A DNA stretch of 64,000 nt from Castanea sativa. Its lineage: Eukaryota > Streptophyta > Magnoliopsida > Fagales > Fagaceae. The notes below the pieces were generated by a model, which saw nothing but the letters and a program-made list of their open reading frames with translations, was not told the origin of the DNA and made no database searches. The first letter of the stretch is position 1. Each line of letters starts with the position of its first letter. The stretch lies in NCBI RefSeq assembly GCF_040712315.1, contig NC_134013.1:1275001-1339000 (forward strand), in the 5' to 3' direction. Both the position numbers and the translations under genes were made by a program. Below, one piece after another: positions 1 through 12,876 of the stretch.

Positions 1-328
1 TCGTCACTGATGAATAATTATTTGAGGATTTACAGACAACTCAGCCTACCTCAACTAACATACATAGATGGTTACAAATTAAAGAATGACAATATATACT
101 TTCTTTTCTAAATTTTTTCTTCCTTACATCTTTCCTTTTCCCCCTTTTATCTACAACACCCTGTCAATCCTCTCACTTTATCATCCCAACAAATCAAGAG
201 AAAATACAAAATCCTATATGATAGATTACAAGAGGCAAATTTCCCCACATTCCATCTTTTTCCTTTCTTTTCTTTTAGTAATAGGTAAGTTACACGCTAC
301 TAACAGGTAAGTGTACATATTCTCTCTT

Positions 329-3300
329 TTAGACTTCCAATGAAATTCGTGTTTTAATTGGTTTCAACTTTAGGCCCATACTTTCGGGTGAGAGAAGTTC
401 CGGGGCAATGCAAGATGGACTCAAGGGGCTCCTTGGGCTGACACTTAATTGAGATGGCCGGTACAAGCCGTATCCCATGAGGAAGTACTCCAATGGTATT
501 AACATAGCATGGGGCTGCTCCTCTGTCACCATTGACCCACATGCCTGAACCTGTATGTCCCCATACCCCTCCAATCAATAAAACTCACTTCCATAACAGC
601 TTAATGTATATAATTGAAAGGAATAAACCCGCATTACATACCTCAACTAGTGCACTGTATCGACTATCTAGATTGGAAATCATGTGGAGAGCCTCAGAAT
701 GAAATGGAGAGTTATCCCCAACAAAAATTAGAGAACGACATTGTAGTTTTCTCAATCCCTCAGTAATGTCAGGTCTCCTGATATTCATAAAATAATAATA
801 CAGTTATTCCAAATCTAAGGCATAAGCATGTCTGTGAATCACATTGTTTTAAAGTGAGATTTAAATCAAGAAACCACTCAACCAGTCTTCTTAAAGCATT
901 AAAACAATTAATGAAGGCATATTCAATGGTACATTGTTTGCCAGTCACTGTAAAAAAGGTTACCATATCAATGGTTGCAATCCTCACATTGATCAGAGCT
1001 CACTGACTTATATGATTTATAGACGACTTAAGATATATTCAGGGTTTATATTATACAGAAAGTCTACACCGATATTTAGTGATTTCAAAATAGACATTCA
1101 TGCTCTCTATTTATGGAAAATAAAGAAAGACCATCCTAGGAACAGGGTTTACCCATTAATTGCTTCAAGAAACCGCCAAACATTTGAACTCTGCCTCTCC
1201 TCCAAAGACTGTTGAAAGAAAAAAAATGACAAGGATATCAGATAAGTGCTCAGCTTTTTGACCACCACAATCAATCTTTTTTTTAATTAATGAAAAGCTT
1301 ATTGAAAAAAAAAATAATGAAAGGTAGAAAAAGCTAGAGGACTAACTCTTCTACAAGCCTGAACTATATCAGACTCTAGTACTTGAGCATTGCCACGAAC
1401 ATCCTGCGACCAATATTTAAAATCCAATCACTCAACGACTAGAAACACAAAGATTGTTTGAGAGAAATTGAAGCACGGGTATACCTTGCTGAAGTACCTC
1501 TTAAGCAATAACTCCTTCACCACTCCACACATGCCATAGAAGTAGAGTAAATTTGACATTACCTGCAAATGATATTAAATATTATAAGAATAAGATTCCC
1601 TAAACCCCAATAAATAGTGAAAAGGTTCAGAAAAAGAACCTTATTATACAACCATTCCGTCCAAGAGGGTGCTTTGCATATAGGAGAAACAAGTATCAGA
1701 CCAAGAACACGCGGTCTATATTTCATCTGTCGTCAAGAGAAACAGTAAGATCAGCTAATCCCAAAGAGACAACCTAAAAGTCACAAGTTACAAGCTAAAA
1801 ATGTATACCATGCCAAGGATGAGAACTTACTGCAAATAGGGCAAGGACGTAAGCTCCAGCTGTAACCCCCAAACACATCACAGCGCCAAGTCTAAGCATG
1901 CGCAAAACACAGAGAGAGAGAGAGAGAGAGATCAGTTGCCTTTCTTCACTATATCCAAACATAAGTAAATGATGATGATATATGAATAGACGACAAAATA
2001 ACTCATGGGCTGTTTGATATGAATAGACGGAATATCTTTTTACACCTTTTTTAGACAACCAGAAGAAGCATTGAAAGCCAACAGAAACCATAACACAACC
2101 ATACAAGCCATTTGAAGCAAACAAGAGATAACTCTTACAAAAATTTCTGATTAGCTGACATTTAGAAAATAGAGTACATTAATATTAAGTGGAGAAAAAA
2201 AATTACCCAAAATAGTTGAGAACCTCGACAATCTGATCTGCTAAATCATCAGCAGAAAGCACAGGGTTGTCAGGACTAATTTCAGCAGCTCCCAACTGCA
2301 ACAACTCTTGAAGAAATAAATTATGTGAATTAAAGCATTCAATGAAAGAGATAGTACAGCAATGCAGACAAAAAAATCAAACAGAAAAAAGATATACAGA
2401 CAAGCTCGCGAATTACAAACCTCATGTCCTGGAGGACTGATATGATATATGCAAAAATTGTGTAGTAACAAGGAACATGCTTCTGGACAAAAGAATAATC
2501 CTTGAAAGCAGGAAACATCTGATCAATCACGTGCATAGAGAAAAAAAATCTAAGTTAGTTGATAGCTTACCATTTGACTTCTTAATTTCACAATGCAAAA
2601 AATGGGCATAGACTGCATATTTTCATTTCTCATACCCGACAACACGTTGAATTTAGATTCAAATTCAAACTATACCCATCAAGAATGCAATTATTTTGAC
2701 AAGGGTTGACAGAAATTTTCAATTTTAAGAAAAAATTATGACTTTTTTTTTGGAAACAAATCATTATTCAAGTCCCCAAGCCAATGCAATTTGGTTATAC
2801 CAATTATGTACAATAATTCCTGACAATGTAAATTCTCATAAAATCTTGCTTCATACTCATAATTTCCCAAAATTTTGGACAATCTGATCTAGTCCTCCAT
2901 ATTGTTTCTAAAAAAAAGATCTAGTCCTCCATACTGATTTCGTAGCAATTAACTACACCAAAAATTAACTGTGTACACTGACACTGAATTAATAAGTTTA
3001 TCAACCAATTCTACCACTACTTAATTGGTTTGGTGAGTAAGTAATGCAGCAATGGACATGCTGGATTCATGACAATCCACATGTTCCAGCAACAGAAAGA
3101 TGGAAGAAAATTCATGTAATATATTAAGTTTAGTTTACTTACGATTTAGAGATAAGTCTGGATAAGTGACAAGAGCTGGCTTGTCCTGATCCCCAAACAC
3201 AGCAACAGACACAGAACCGTGACAAGTTTTTACAAGATGCTCCTGTAAGACATTTTTCAAAGTGCAAATACAAATTTTAGTCATATTCATAAAAGTAAGC

Positions 3301-4493
3301 AGAGCAAATTAAACATGGAGTGCCATTTTTCTTTTCCTGTCCAATCTGGTAATCAAACAAAACCTATCATAACCTCATAATAACGATTAAAAGGTAAAAC
3401 CTTCCATCAAAAAAGTCTGCCTCTTGGGGACCCTTTACTTCAAAGAGTAAAACATTCAAGGCACACTCACATTAAATATATAAATGCAACCATATTTTCA
3501 TGCGCAGTTGTACCTCTTTCTCTTTTCCATTAATAAGTTCAACACCCACTTAATGATTCTTGAACCCAAAAACCTCACCCTCTAAGGCAGAAGCCCTATT
3601 TGAACTAGAACTCATTGGCACATGTGCAGTTGGAAAAGTGTATATTGTAACCAAAAATCACAAGTGCAGTTGCACCTTAAAAGAACAAGCCTAACTACTT
3701 TGCACATATTGTCAAATTAACATTCTTTCACATAATCAAATTGTCCAACCATATTTATCAACTAATTGAAATATAGATTGAGCTTTATATTGATCAATCA
3801 CTAATTTGAGAATTTTTTAGACATTTCAAACACAGCAAAAGTGACTAAAATAAATATAGCTCACAATAAGCCAAAATCCTCAAAACCCAGAACAATTATC
3901 AAACTCCAAAAGAAACCCACCCCCACAATACATTGTCAAAAACAGAAAGAAGAATCCCCACACTGCCTGCATTGAAAACAAAATTCAAATCACTATGTTG
4001 GATGCTCAAACTCAGAATCATAGCCTGAGGTACTGGTTTCTTGGCATTTCACAAAAAAGCTTTAACTCATGCAACATTTGCATTCAACAGCAAAGATATT
4101 CTCCATCAGAATTTACATTCAAAAACACAATACAAAATCAACCAAGGATAGAGACACCAAGACAACATAACAATCACAGAAATTGTAAATAAATTAACAA
4201 TAAAAAATGAAACTCTTTGATTCAATTCTTAGAAGAAAAAAAAAATTTCAGTTGAGGCATGATACTAAAACTCTTCAATTAAAAATTTAGTTTTTTTTTT
4301 TTTTTTTCTGTTCCAGAAACTAAATATTCTTTTCTTTTTTTTTTTTAATTCCTACATTTTCTCAGCAACCAAACAAAGCGTATAGGAACGCACATTGAGA
4401 TGAATGGAATGCGTGAGTGTGTGCATTAGTTTACCTTTCCGCCAAATGCGATCCCCTCCATATCAACCGACACAGAATCGCTTGAATCCCCCA

Positions 4494-4494
<1 letters not shown>
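329..4494 (-). CDS. NDL: NDL-type NDR-family alpha/beta-hydrolase-fold protein (N-myc downregulated-like)
   Basis: Eleven exons on the minus strand, read from high to low: 4435-4494, 3143-3242, 2421-2518, 2207-2295, 1831-1891, 1640-1726, 1485-1562, 1347-1403, 1153-1208, 642-777, 329-550. All have GT-AG borders and the phases close to 1,044 nt (347 aa), matching the usual plant NDL length of about 346 aa. Recognisable stretches include an N-terminal [40 protein letters not shown] and [21 protein letters not shown]. Where true hydrolases carry GxSxG, this protein reads GVTAG (about residues 124-128), so the nucleophile serine is absent; that is typical of this non-enzymatic family. Plant NDL proteins bind the G-protein beta-gamma dimer and affect auxin transport and root growth (family knowledge). 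The donor of the exon ending at 1640 is a weak GTTCTT. The 3' UTR lies in 1-328 and may leave the window. Confidence 0.94.
3243..4434 (-). other. NDL intron 1
   Basis: A 1.19-kb AT-rich intron between the first two coding exons, with poly-T runs near 4290-4345. I see no gene or clear mobile element in it. Confidence 0.8.

Positions 4495-4495
<1 letters not shown>

Positions 4496-4525
<30 letters not shown>
4496..4525. repeat. (CT)n microsatellite in the NDL leader
   Basis: About 15 CT units directly beside the NDL start codon. On the coding strand it is a GA tract within or next to the 5' UTR. A second, shorter CT run lies at 4575-4591. Confidence 0.9.
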
Positions 4526-4530
<5 letters not shown>

Positions 4531-4558
4531 GGAGACACATTGGCTTTGGTTTCCATGG

Positions 4559-4566
4559 CTTATATA
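4559..4566 (-). promoter_or_regulatory. Candidate TATA box of the NDL gene
   Basis: On the minus strand the sequence reads TATATAAG about 65-72 bp upstream of the NDL start codon. A (CT/GA)n tract sits between the two, as is common in plant 5' leaders. The implied leader of about 35 nt is short, so the assignment is tentative. Confidence 0.4.
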
Positions 4567-4884
4567 ACACACACACTCTCTCTCTCTCTCTTTCGCTATT
4601 TGAAAACTTAAAAACTCGTTGTTAACTCGGCCGTGTCTTGGACGAGTCACCGACGCTTAATTCATGAGAGAGAGCTCACGAGAGGTCCACACGAATTCTA
4701 AAACCGGAGATTCTGGTCAATATTTAACCAGGGTTAACAGAGGCCGACAGTTTTTCCTTTTTCCAAATTACCTTATTACCCTTGTGACCGACGACTATGG
4801 TTTGGGTTTGGGGCTACATTTTTTTTTCTTTTTCTTTTTCTTTTACCCTTGAAATTTAGGTTATTTTTATTTTGGATTTTTAAG

Positions 4885-5105
4885 TTTATAATTTTCATTT
4901 TAGTACACCAATCGTTTATTTGAATACCGCTTATTTTTAAAAATTGAAAAATTATTACTAAAAACACTGTAGCAAAATAATTTTTAAAGTTGTGAATAAT
5001 ACTGTGGGACCTAAATTTACGTAAAAATTTGAGTTTTTGTTGTGTTTGGTGGTCCCATGAACAATGTCGTGGGACCCCAAAAAATGCAAAACGCAGCACT
5101 GAAAT
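4885..5105. mobile_element. Truncated MITE related to the element at 22532-22790
   Basis: It shares the segment 'tgtagcaaaataattttta' and the following GGGACC / GTGGGACCC hairpin arms with the copy at 22532-22790. The right terminus is missing, so this is a decayed copy. Confidence 0.5.
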
Positions 5106-5129
5106 TGATGGTGAATGATAAATTTGACT

Positions 5130-5760
5130 AACTCCATATCGTCCAAAGGAGCCATCCAGAGAATGAAGATGCATAACACACAAGAAAGTCGTCCATGTGA
5201 GGATAACCGTCTGTGATAAGGTCGTCCATAGAAGGACGACCTTCCGTGAGAACAAGGTATGCTTGTCAGGAAGGCTCCTGGACGAGCCCCTGTTAGGAAA
5301 AATGAGAAGGTTGTCTATAGAAAGACGACATTCCCTGGGAACAAGGTACGCTCGTCAGGGAGGCTCTTGGACGAGATCCTGACACTTGGGAGAATTCCCA
5401 AGTATGAACTTGCCTACATGCTAATGTTCCACGACGTGAGTGAAATCCAAGTTATCACATGGATAACTTCTAGTGACAGTTATATGAAAAAAGTGTAACT
5501 CCTAAACGGTTATAGAAGTTATCCTTGAACCCTCAAACCTCCTTAAATATAGAGGGGTTACAAGTCTAATAATTTTTTCTAGGGTGCACTATATAAACGC
5601 CCATTCAGACCAAACAAATGTACATTTTTACATTTCCTAAAAAGTTGGAACTCCAAAATTTAAGAGAGAAAACTAACATTGTCATCGGAAGGTTCTTGGC
5701 CGGCAACCCCGATCACCTTTGATCATTGTTCTTTCTTTTTCAGGCTTTCAAGACAGTTAC
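5130..5760 (+). mobile_element. LTR-like fragment (probable solo or broken LTR)
   Basis: It carries a TATA-like 'ctatataaac' near 5587 and a downstream segment (about 5660-5730) with the layout '..aacttgtcatcgga..ttggccgg..' that recurs, diverged, in the block at 25320-25925. Its left part holds an imperfect 89-bp tandem duplication (first unit from 5221, second from 5310) built around GTCGTCC/GGACGAC palindromes. No coding domain is seen. LTR identity is inferred from organisation and the second copy. Confidence 0.45.
5221..5395. repeat. 89-bp imperfect tandem duplication
   Basis: The unit beginning 'gtcgtccatagaaggacgac' at 5221 is repeated as 'gttgtctatagaaagacgac' from 5310. Both units continue through 'aacaaggta.gct.gtcagg' and end near '.ggacgag'. 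Confidence 0.8.
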
Positions 5761-5937
5761 CACACCTTTAAAATCCGAAGCATCCAGTCTACTGATTTTC
5801 TTTACATCATTAGAAATAATTTCAGTGCTACACAAATGCACACCAAGTTTGATTTTGTTTGTAATAAGGTTGTGTTGTGTGCATCTAGCATAAAAACCCA
5901 ATGCATCGGATTGGTTTTTCTTGGATTAGTGGGTTAG

Positions 5938-6540
5938 ATTTAATTTTTTTTTTAGTCTCGAGTTGGGTTAAGTTTGAGTTGATAAATTTTTAAGTTGTAA
6001 ATGTTAATGACTAATCTAGCCATTAAGAGGGAGAGAGAGAGAGAGAGAGATTTTTTATGAAACTTAACGGTTAAATCAGTCACTAATATAAACAAAATGA
6101 GCATTTAAAATTAAAATCAAATTTGGTGTTAAAAGGAAAAATATTAAACTTAAGTAATCAAGTAAAAATAACTTGAAACTTCAAGAGTTAAAATTGAAAT
6201 ATAATTTTTAGATTTCATATTTTTTATGGAGAAGATAACTTATACAAGTAAAATTTTCTATTTATCTGTAAAACATGGAGTGTTTAAAAATAATAGTTAT
6301 TTTAGAACTGCAACTTTTACCACTTTTACCACACTCTTTCTCACGGCTATCTTGTATAGCAAATTGTGACTAACTCTCTTTTATTTTCATGTGAACTTGT
6401 TTATTTTTCTCTACCATTTATAGTTTATTTCATTACAGTTGCAACACAAAAGGGTCGTATGGTACAAAAAAATGCATTATGAAGTTGTATGATTGACCTT
6501 TAACGAAGGTAGGGGTAGAATCCTATGCTACGAGGTGGGG
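5938..6540. other. AT-rich intergenic stretch with (GA)n at 6029-6050
   Basis: A gene-free AT-rich segment between the LTR-like block and the CCGG-rich element. Only the GA microsatellite is a defined feature. Confidence 0.7.
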
Positions 6541-6547
6541 TTATAAT

Positions 6548-7016
6548 CAAGGTGGTCGATACCGTACCGGTACCGGCCATACCGGCCGGTACATACCGTA
6601 CCGGCCAGTGTACTGGTACCGGTACACTTCTATATTGCACCGGAAAAAATACCGGCCGTACCGGTCATACCGGCTAATTTCGGGCAATACCGGCCGGTAC
6701 CGGTCGTACCGGCCGGTACAGAAAAAAGCTTTTTATTTTTTTTATTTTTTTAGTTTTGTAATTTTTGAATTTTTGTAAAGGCATCATGGTAACTTATTTA
6801 CATTAACTTATTAGTATTATTTGTTTTTTTAGTATGCAATGAACAACTAAGCTTTCTATTTTTTATATTGTGTTTTTTTTTCTTTTAATTGATACTAAAG
6901 TCTAAAACTATGAATAATTTTTTCTGAATTGAGGTAATGTTTTATGATAAACTTTTATATTTACTATAATATAAGTGATATATTATATGTTTATAAACAT
7001 GGTTCTAGAGATTTTG

Positions 7017-7056
<40 letters not shown>

Positions 7057-7162
7057 AATAGCGGTAAATCCGAAATGGTACATCGGTATTGACCGGTATC
7101 CGAAATATATCATACCGATGACCAAACTGGTATAGTTTCCGGTACGGTATTGACTTCCTTAA
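6548..7162. mobile_element. Non-autonomous CCGG-rich terminal-inverted-repeat element
   Basis: Left end 'aaggtggtcgataccgtacc' matches the reverse complement of the right end, 'aaggaagtcaataccgtacc'. The direct repeat TTATAAT flanks both sides (6541-6547 and 7163-7169), fitting a 7-8-bp target duplication as made by hAT-like transposases. About 190 bp of the left subterminal region is packed with ACCGGCCGGTAC-type palindromes, and the right side carries single ACCGGTAT copies. The middle is AT-rich with a (GT)n(AT)n tract at 7017-7055. There is no coding capacity. The superfamily is inferred from target-site length only. Confidence 0.7.
7017..7055. repeat. Compound (GT)n(AT)n microsatellite
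   Basis: A GT run passes directly into an AT run inside the CCGG-rich element. Confidence 0.9.
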
Positions 7163-7169
7163 TTATAAT

Positions 7170-8700
7170 AGTAAAGGAAGTATTTGTTTACACTTTACAA
7201 TACAGATTGTCGGCATATGGTGTTGCTAATCTTAGTTGTGGAATCTTATTAACATCGATTATCCGTTCCCATCAAAAAAAAAAAAAAAAAACATCGATTA
7301 TCCATCTTATCATATGCAGACAATTGTACCTTTTTAGTACCTACAGATCAATCTTAGATTTTGTTTTTAACTAGAGTAATTATAAGAATATAAGATATTA
7401 ATAAATAATAATCAAATCCAGTGTTAGATTATTTGTTTTTTTTAATACAATTCTATTATCTATACAATATTTTCACAATATTATGAAATGATAATATGTA
7501 CGGTAAATATTCACTTTTTCAAAGATTTATCCCATTTACAACATGTCACTTCAATAAATAGAAAAAAAAAAAATTATCTCACTAGAATTATTCTTCCGTA
7601 TAATTTTTAAAGGCTCCATTAGTTTTGGTACAAATGTATTTTTGTCAACTTCTGGCAATAATTCCCAGAAAACGATTTGTATTTTTGTTTTTTACAATAA
7701 GTGGGTATTGGAAGATTCAAGCTAGATCCTTCCTATTAAAGGTAATAGGCTAGTATGGTAATATCACTAAATCACAAGTGGGTTGATTATCTTCTAAAAA
7801 AACAAAGTGTGTTGATTAAGTTGAGTAGTTAAAATTATAAATTGCCACTTCAATCTTGTCTTATTAAGTATTTCATTTGAATACTATTTGTGATTACTTT
7901 CATAGATTCCTTTATATCTTCTTTTTGCTTATATTTAAAAAGGAAATTTTCATTTTATTTCAAGAATTAAAAATAGCACGAAATGTGCACAAAAGGAATA
8001 TGTAAGAAAAAGGCAATACCACCATTTTTAGGCAAGCTATCAGATGAAAATCCTAATTAATTGCCTTAATTAATCATTACTTTACTTTCCTTAATTAATT
8101 ATTGCTTATATCCTATCTACCTCTTTATTATACTTTTCTTTTTGTGTCTATAACTTGCCCTATGTATAACAACGTGAACAATGATATATGCATGCTATAA
8201 TTTGCAATAAAAAGACATATATGGTGAATCTTCATCATGGAGTGAAAGATAAAGATTTAAATCTATATATTTTTTGCATTTTGCTTAGCTTTTAAAAGAT
8301 GCAAAGTGGCTTTCGATTACAAGCTTCTATATATATATATAGTTGAAACATCATGAGGTTAATATCAAAATGGGGTCCATTGGCATTTGCATTTTGCATG
8401 CATTACGCAATATATCACTTTCTTTTTGAGTTGGTATCTGTCTTTGGCATTCACCAGATAGTAACAAAAACGTTCCTCTCTCGATCGAGGGTCCTTGTAG
8501 TGAAACGTTTTTTATGCCAATCAGAGAGTGAGTTTTGAACCAGATTTGACAGTTTGACACACTTTTGCATCACCAGAAAATACAACAAAGACTACCACCC
8601 ATTGTTTTCACCATTGAATGATTGCATATATCTAGATTTCTCCTTTGTAATAATATTTTGAAGCATGTCTCATACATTTTTCAGTCTTCATACACTAAAA
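7170..8700. other. AT-rich intergenic DNA, nothing recognised
   Basis: No ORF with family-like content, no inverted-repeat element and no tRNA-like box was found here. Short A-runs occur (7276-7291 and 7561-7573). Confidence 0.6.
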
Positions 8701-9026
8701 GTACATGTTTGATACATTGAATAACGATTATATCGATAATAGTAATTTTTATTATTTGAAATAAAAGATATTGTGATAGAAAATAATCGTTCATAATTAT
8801 GAGTTTTGTTGCTCCATATAGAAAGATCCTACTAGATGATGCATAATTAAAATTTGTATTTTTTGAAGCATATTAATTTTAAAAGTTATTCCATGCAATA
8901 CGGATTAACTATTATAATAATTTTAAATAGGAATAACTATTCCTAAGTAATAACAATTCCCTGCAATAAAGATGTAATCAAATAACTATTCCATTACAAG
9001 AGATATAACATCATAGCAAACATACT
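8701..9026. mobile_element. Possible MITE
   Basis: Left end 'gtacatgtttgata' resembles the reverse complement of the right end, 'gtatgtttgctat'. The interior is AT-rich with repeated 'ataactatt' motifs. The termini are short and imperfect. Confidence 0.4.
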
Positions 9027-10732
9027 CTAATTGTTTGTTTAGGGGTTGTTCGAAAAACTACATAATTGATTTAATTATAATACAAGTAGAACTAAATTGA
9101 ACCGATCTAATTCATCTATTAGTTGTTGGTTGAGTTCTGATACAAGTTGAACCAAATTGAATTGGTTTCATTTTACCTAATTTGTGATTAGAGTAAGAAC
9201 CACTTTTAGTTAATAAAAATGTCAAATTTAGAACTAATTTCTGCTAGGAATATATACATGAAAACCATTTTTATGTCGAATATATTTAATCCCTTTTTGA
9301 AACAGTTGTTTGAACCAAAAAGTAACAAATTAGAGACAACTAAAACAAGTTTTATACTTATTTTATTGTTATTGACTCACCTAATTTTATGGTATGTCTA
9401 ACATCTCTTTAAGCCCTTAGTGATTTATGGTCTGAAACGTTATTTGGGTTTTTTTTTACCAAATTTTGACTTTATTTAGTCATTGAAACCTTTTTCTAGC
9501 CATCTGTGTTTCACACGCAATTACACAAGTTTTCTTGGTCTACAGGAAATCTCTAAACAAAATTAAAATTAAAAAGACCAGAAAGAATGAACTTTGCCTA
9601 ATTAGTCATGATCACTCACTAAACCATTACCTTCCAAAGTTTCAGGTACCATGTTTTCCTCACATTACCTCTCCAATATTGGCATTTCAACGAAGATCAA
9701 TTCCAGTAGTTTCGCACCCATTGTCCTTTAAGCATGAATTAATTTTTCAGTTCTTCTTTTTTTTGGCAATAATTAATCAAGCACTTAAATTAAATATTAA
9801 TTAGAAAATAGTCTCTCTCTCTCTCTCTCTCTTTTCTTTTTCTTTTTCATGCTTCCATGTACAAGGCACATAAAATCTCATCATTACTTGTAGTTGTGGA
9901 CCTTGTGGTCATAAATAAGAGAGGACCTTATTAAACAAACATTTTCAAACAGCCGTCCAGATTAGATTTATGAACTTAATTGTAGGTTGTCCTGAATCCT
10001 TATTAAAGTGCAGTAAATTAATTAGAGCAGCAATGGACTCGAATATTTATATTAATTACTCATAACTTGTGGGCTTGTGGCACGCTATTTAAGATGTAGA
10101 TCTCATCTCAGTGGCTTTGAGACGAACTAGGTAAATAATAAATAATATGGGATTAAGGGAAAAAAAAATTTAAATGGAGTAGATCATAAGTTCCTTTCAT
10201 CATTAACCCCCCAACAACATTTATAATTTATAATTATTGTAATTATAATTAACATATATCATTCTCATCTCTTATGTAAGTAGTGATGCACACTTACATA
10301 GCATTTATATTTATAAAATAATTTTTATAAAAAAAAATATATATAGGCATTCGATGGTGATATTGCAAAGTTGTAAATGCACCAAACTTGCCAACAAAAA
10401 ATCATTTATTTAGCTTATGTATAATTTTTTTTAAATTTGACTTTAAAAAAAAATACGAGTGTACTTTTATTAAACATGTGTTTTAATCCCAATAAACTAA
10501 TACAAATAAACTCTCACAAATGAGCAAGTAATCTAAATCTTATTTTTGCCATTTCCATCACTCACTTTCATCAAGGAAATGATCAATATGGAACTCTCAA
10601 TTTGGCAATGCACAGCCTCAGCTTTTAATTTCTTATATACATATTATAACTTCCACCCAAATCTCATTCAATCCATGTAGAAAATTAAGAGACCTCCAAA
10701 ACACCTCTTTTGTCTTATGGTATTCTACTCTT
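9027..10732. other. AT-rich intergenic DNA with (CT)n at 9811-9833
   Basis: No gene is supported. The short ORFs have no family resemblance. The CT microsatellite at 9811-9833 is the only clear structure. Confidence 0.6.
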
Positions 10733-11061
10733 ACGCTTTATTTGTTTCAGCAATGACGTTTTCTAGAAAACGAATCATTTTCCAATAAGTATTTTTTGTA
10801 AAACTATCTCATTTTCTAATATTTGGTAGCAACTTTAAATGAGTTAAAAAACAACCTCCTAACTTCCTTTATTTAGCTTACTGTGATACATACCTGTTTT
10901 CCAAAAAAAATTAATGAAAAATAATCTCTAAAAATAAACCATACTTTTTATGTTGACCAAAAATAGTTTTTCTTTGACTCATCTTTTTTTATGCTACCAA
11001 ATACTAGAAAATAAGAAAAACTATCTTTACACAAAATTTTCTATCGAATCAAACAGAGCGT
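10733..11061. mobile_element. hAT-type MITE (probable)
   Basis: Left end 'acgctttatttgtttcagc' pairs with the right end, read in reverse as 'aacgctctgtttgattcga'. Subterminal arms also pair: 'tatttggtagcaa' on the left with 'tatttggtagcat' on the reversed right. Non-coding. Confidence 0.55.
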
Positions 11062-12481
11062 TAATCATAATCCTTTACCAACTCATGCAATTCTTTGTTT
11101 CTGGTAGTCCAACTGATCAACTTTGTCCTATCGATGATTTGAGAGATTGCATTTGGTTTCAACTCTCATTCTCAACACATTGCTTTCATTTTTTTTCCTT
11201 TCAGAATTGACACATGAGCTTTTCAACTTCATATGTAACAAAGGTAACAAAAAAACAAAAAACAAAAGCAACTTCAATGTGGAATTCTTACTTTCTCAAA
11301 TCCTGGGTCTCTCTTATTTTCTTGCTCACTCTTTGGAATTTTTCTTGTAATAATCTTGTATATATAATTCTACCTTCAAGACTTCTCTTCACTTTTTAGT
11401 GTTAGGTCTATTCAATATGATAACCATATTTTCTTTCATTTAGTTTTTTCTCATCTTTTCTCCTCATGGATCTAGATTAATTAATTTGTATCTTTCATTT
11501 CTTGGACTTACTCCTCCATCACAAGACACAGAGACATGCATGCAAAAAAGTAATACTGATTGCAGCTCACTGAGCTTAGCATGGAATATGACATTGATTA
11601 GTCTGTTAATTAACAATTTATAATCGATCTAAAAATTTTAGAACAAAAGTTTAGTTGTTGTATACTTGAAATCTAAACTCTAAAGACTACTTTTGTATTT
11701 TTAATTTATAAAGAGCACCTTGATATTATGTTTTGATATATGATTGCATGAACCGAAGCATTGGCATGATATATGACCCCACAAATTCATAGGAAAGCTA
11801 ATGAATGTGTTGATACATGATTAATTGTATATATTTGTATGATGAAATGAACCTTCTCGTGAAGGATGATGAACTTCTAAAGCCAATCAAATATATCATG
11901 ACTCATGAGTATCCCAATTTTCAAAAGCATGACAATGATGCAATGCTCATCGCTGCCATAATTATATAATTCAATTTATAGAAAACGAAAAGGTTCTATA
12001 TCAGTCATCATTAATCTAGAATCACAGGGTGACTAGTAGGTATGTAATATGGGCATCCTTTTTTTTTTTTTTTTTACCACAAATATCATATATATATTAT
12101 ATGGGTTTATAAGTTATAAAAGGGTGTGTGTGTGTGTTTCTCGAAAAAAAAAAGGTTTATATATGTGGAATTATTCAGTGCATCTAAAATGGATTCATTT
12201 TATAGTTATAATTTGATATATAGGTCTAAATGTAGTGCTAATAACAGTTTATACATTGTGAAATTCAATAAATAAATAAAATACTGTTTTTCCATTCTAT
12301 TTTACTCTTCAAGTGAAATGGAGGATCATATTATTTATATCTGTGTATTATAATTAGGTTTGAATTGAAGTGTGAACTCCACCTGTAGGTTTCACACATG
12401 ATTTTTACACTAACTTTTTTTATTTGATAAACACACACACATATATATGCATTGAATATTTTTTTGTCTTTTATATTATGC
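11062..12481. other. Intergenic DNA, nothing recognised
   Basis: AT-rich sequence with a poly-T run near 12060-12075 and a (GT)n run at 12123-12138. No supported gene. Confidence 0.6.
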
Positions 12482-12848
12482 TAAAATGCAAAACCGGTCT
12501 TCTAAATTTCTTCAAATTTTATTTTAGTCCTCTAACTTTGCTTTCTTTCATTTCAGTTCTCTAACTTTCAAGTTTATTCAATCAAGCTTTTCCATCAACT
12601 TTTGTTATATGTTGTAATTAATTTTTCAATTTTTAAAATTTGTTTTCAAATTTTTTAAATTAAAAAAATTCAATTAATGATTGAATAATATTTTCCAGAT
12701 TTTTTTTTCAAAAAATTTTAACAAATTAAAAGTTGACTAAAAGACCTTTAACGAATAAATCTAAAACATAGAAAACTAAAATAAAATAAAATAAAATTAA
12801 CAGATTGAAATAAAATCTAAAGAAACTTAAAGAGTAAGTTTTGCGTTT
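12482..12848. mobile_element. Mutator-like MITE with long imperfect terminal inverted repeats
   Basis: The left arm ('aaaatgcaaaaccggtcttc', then 'tttattttagtcc') pairs with the reversed right arm ('aaaacgcaaaacttactctt', then 'tttatttcaatct'). Arms are about 100 bp and diverged. The pattern '..ttttagtcc..' near the ends is shared with the larger elements at 29215 and 49460. Confidence 0.55.
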
Positions 12849-12876
12849 TTTTTTTTTTGAATTTGTTTTGCGTTTT

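Noticed and set aside
4776..5255. 159-aa minus-strand ORF
   Set aside because: It runs across a MITE fragment and an LTR-like block and ends in a Lys/Arg-rich stretch from an A/T tract; no coding character.
6550..6720. CRISPR-like or satellite array of CCGG motifs
   Set aside because: Spacing is irregular with no unique spacers, and the segment lies within matched terminal inverted repeats of a transposon.
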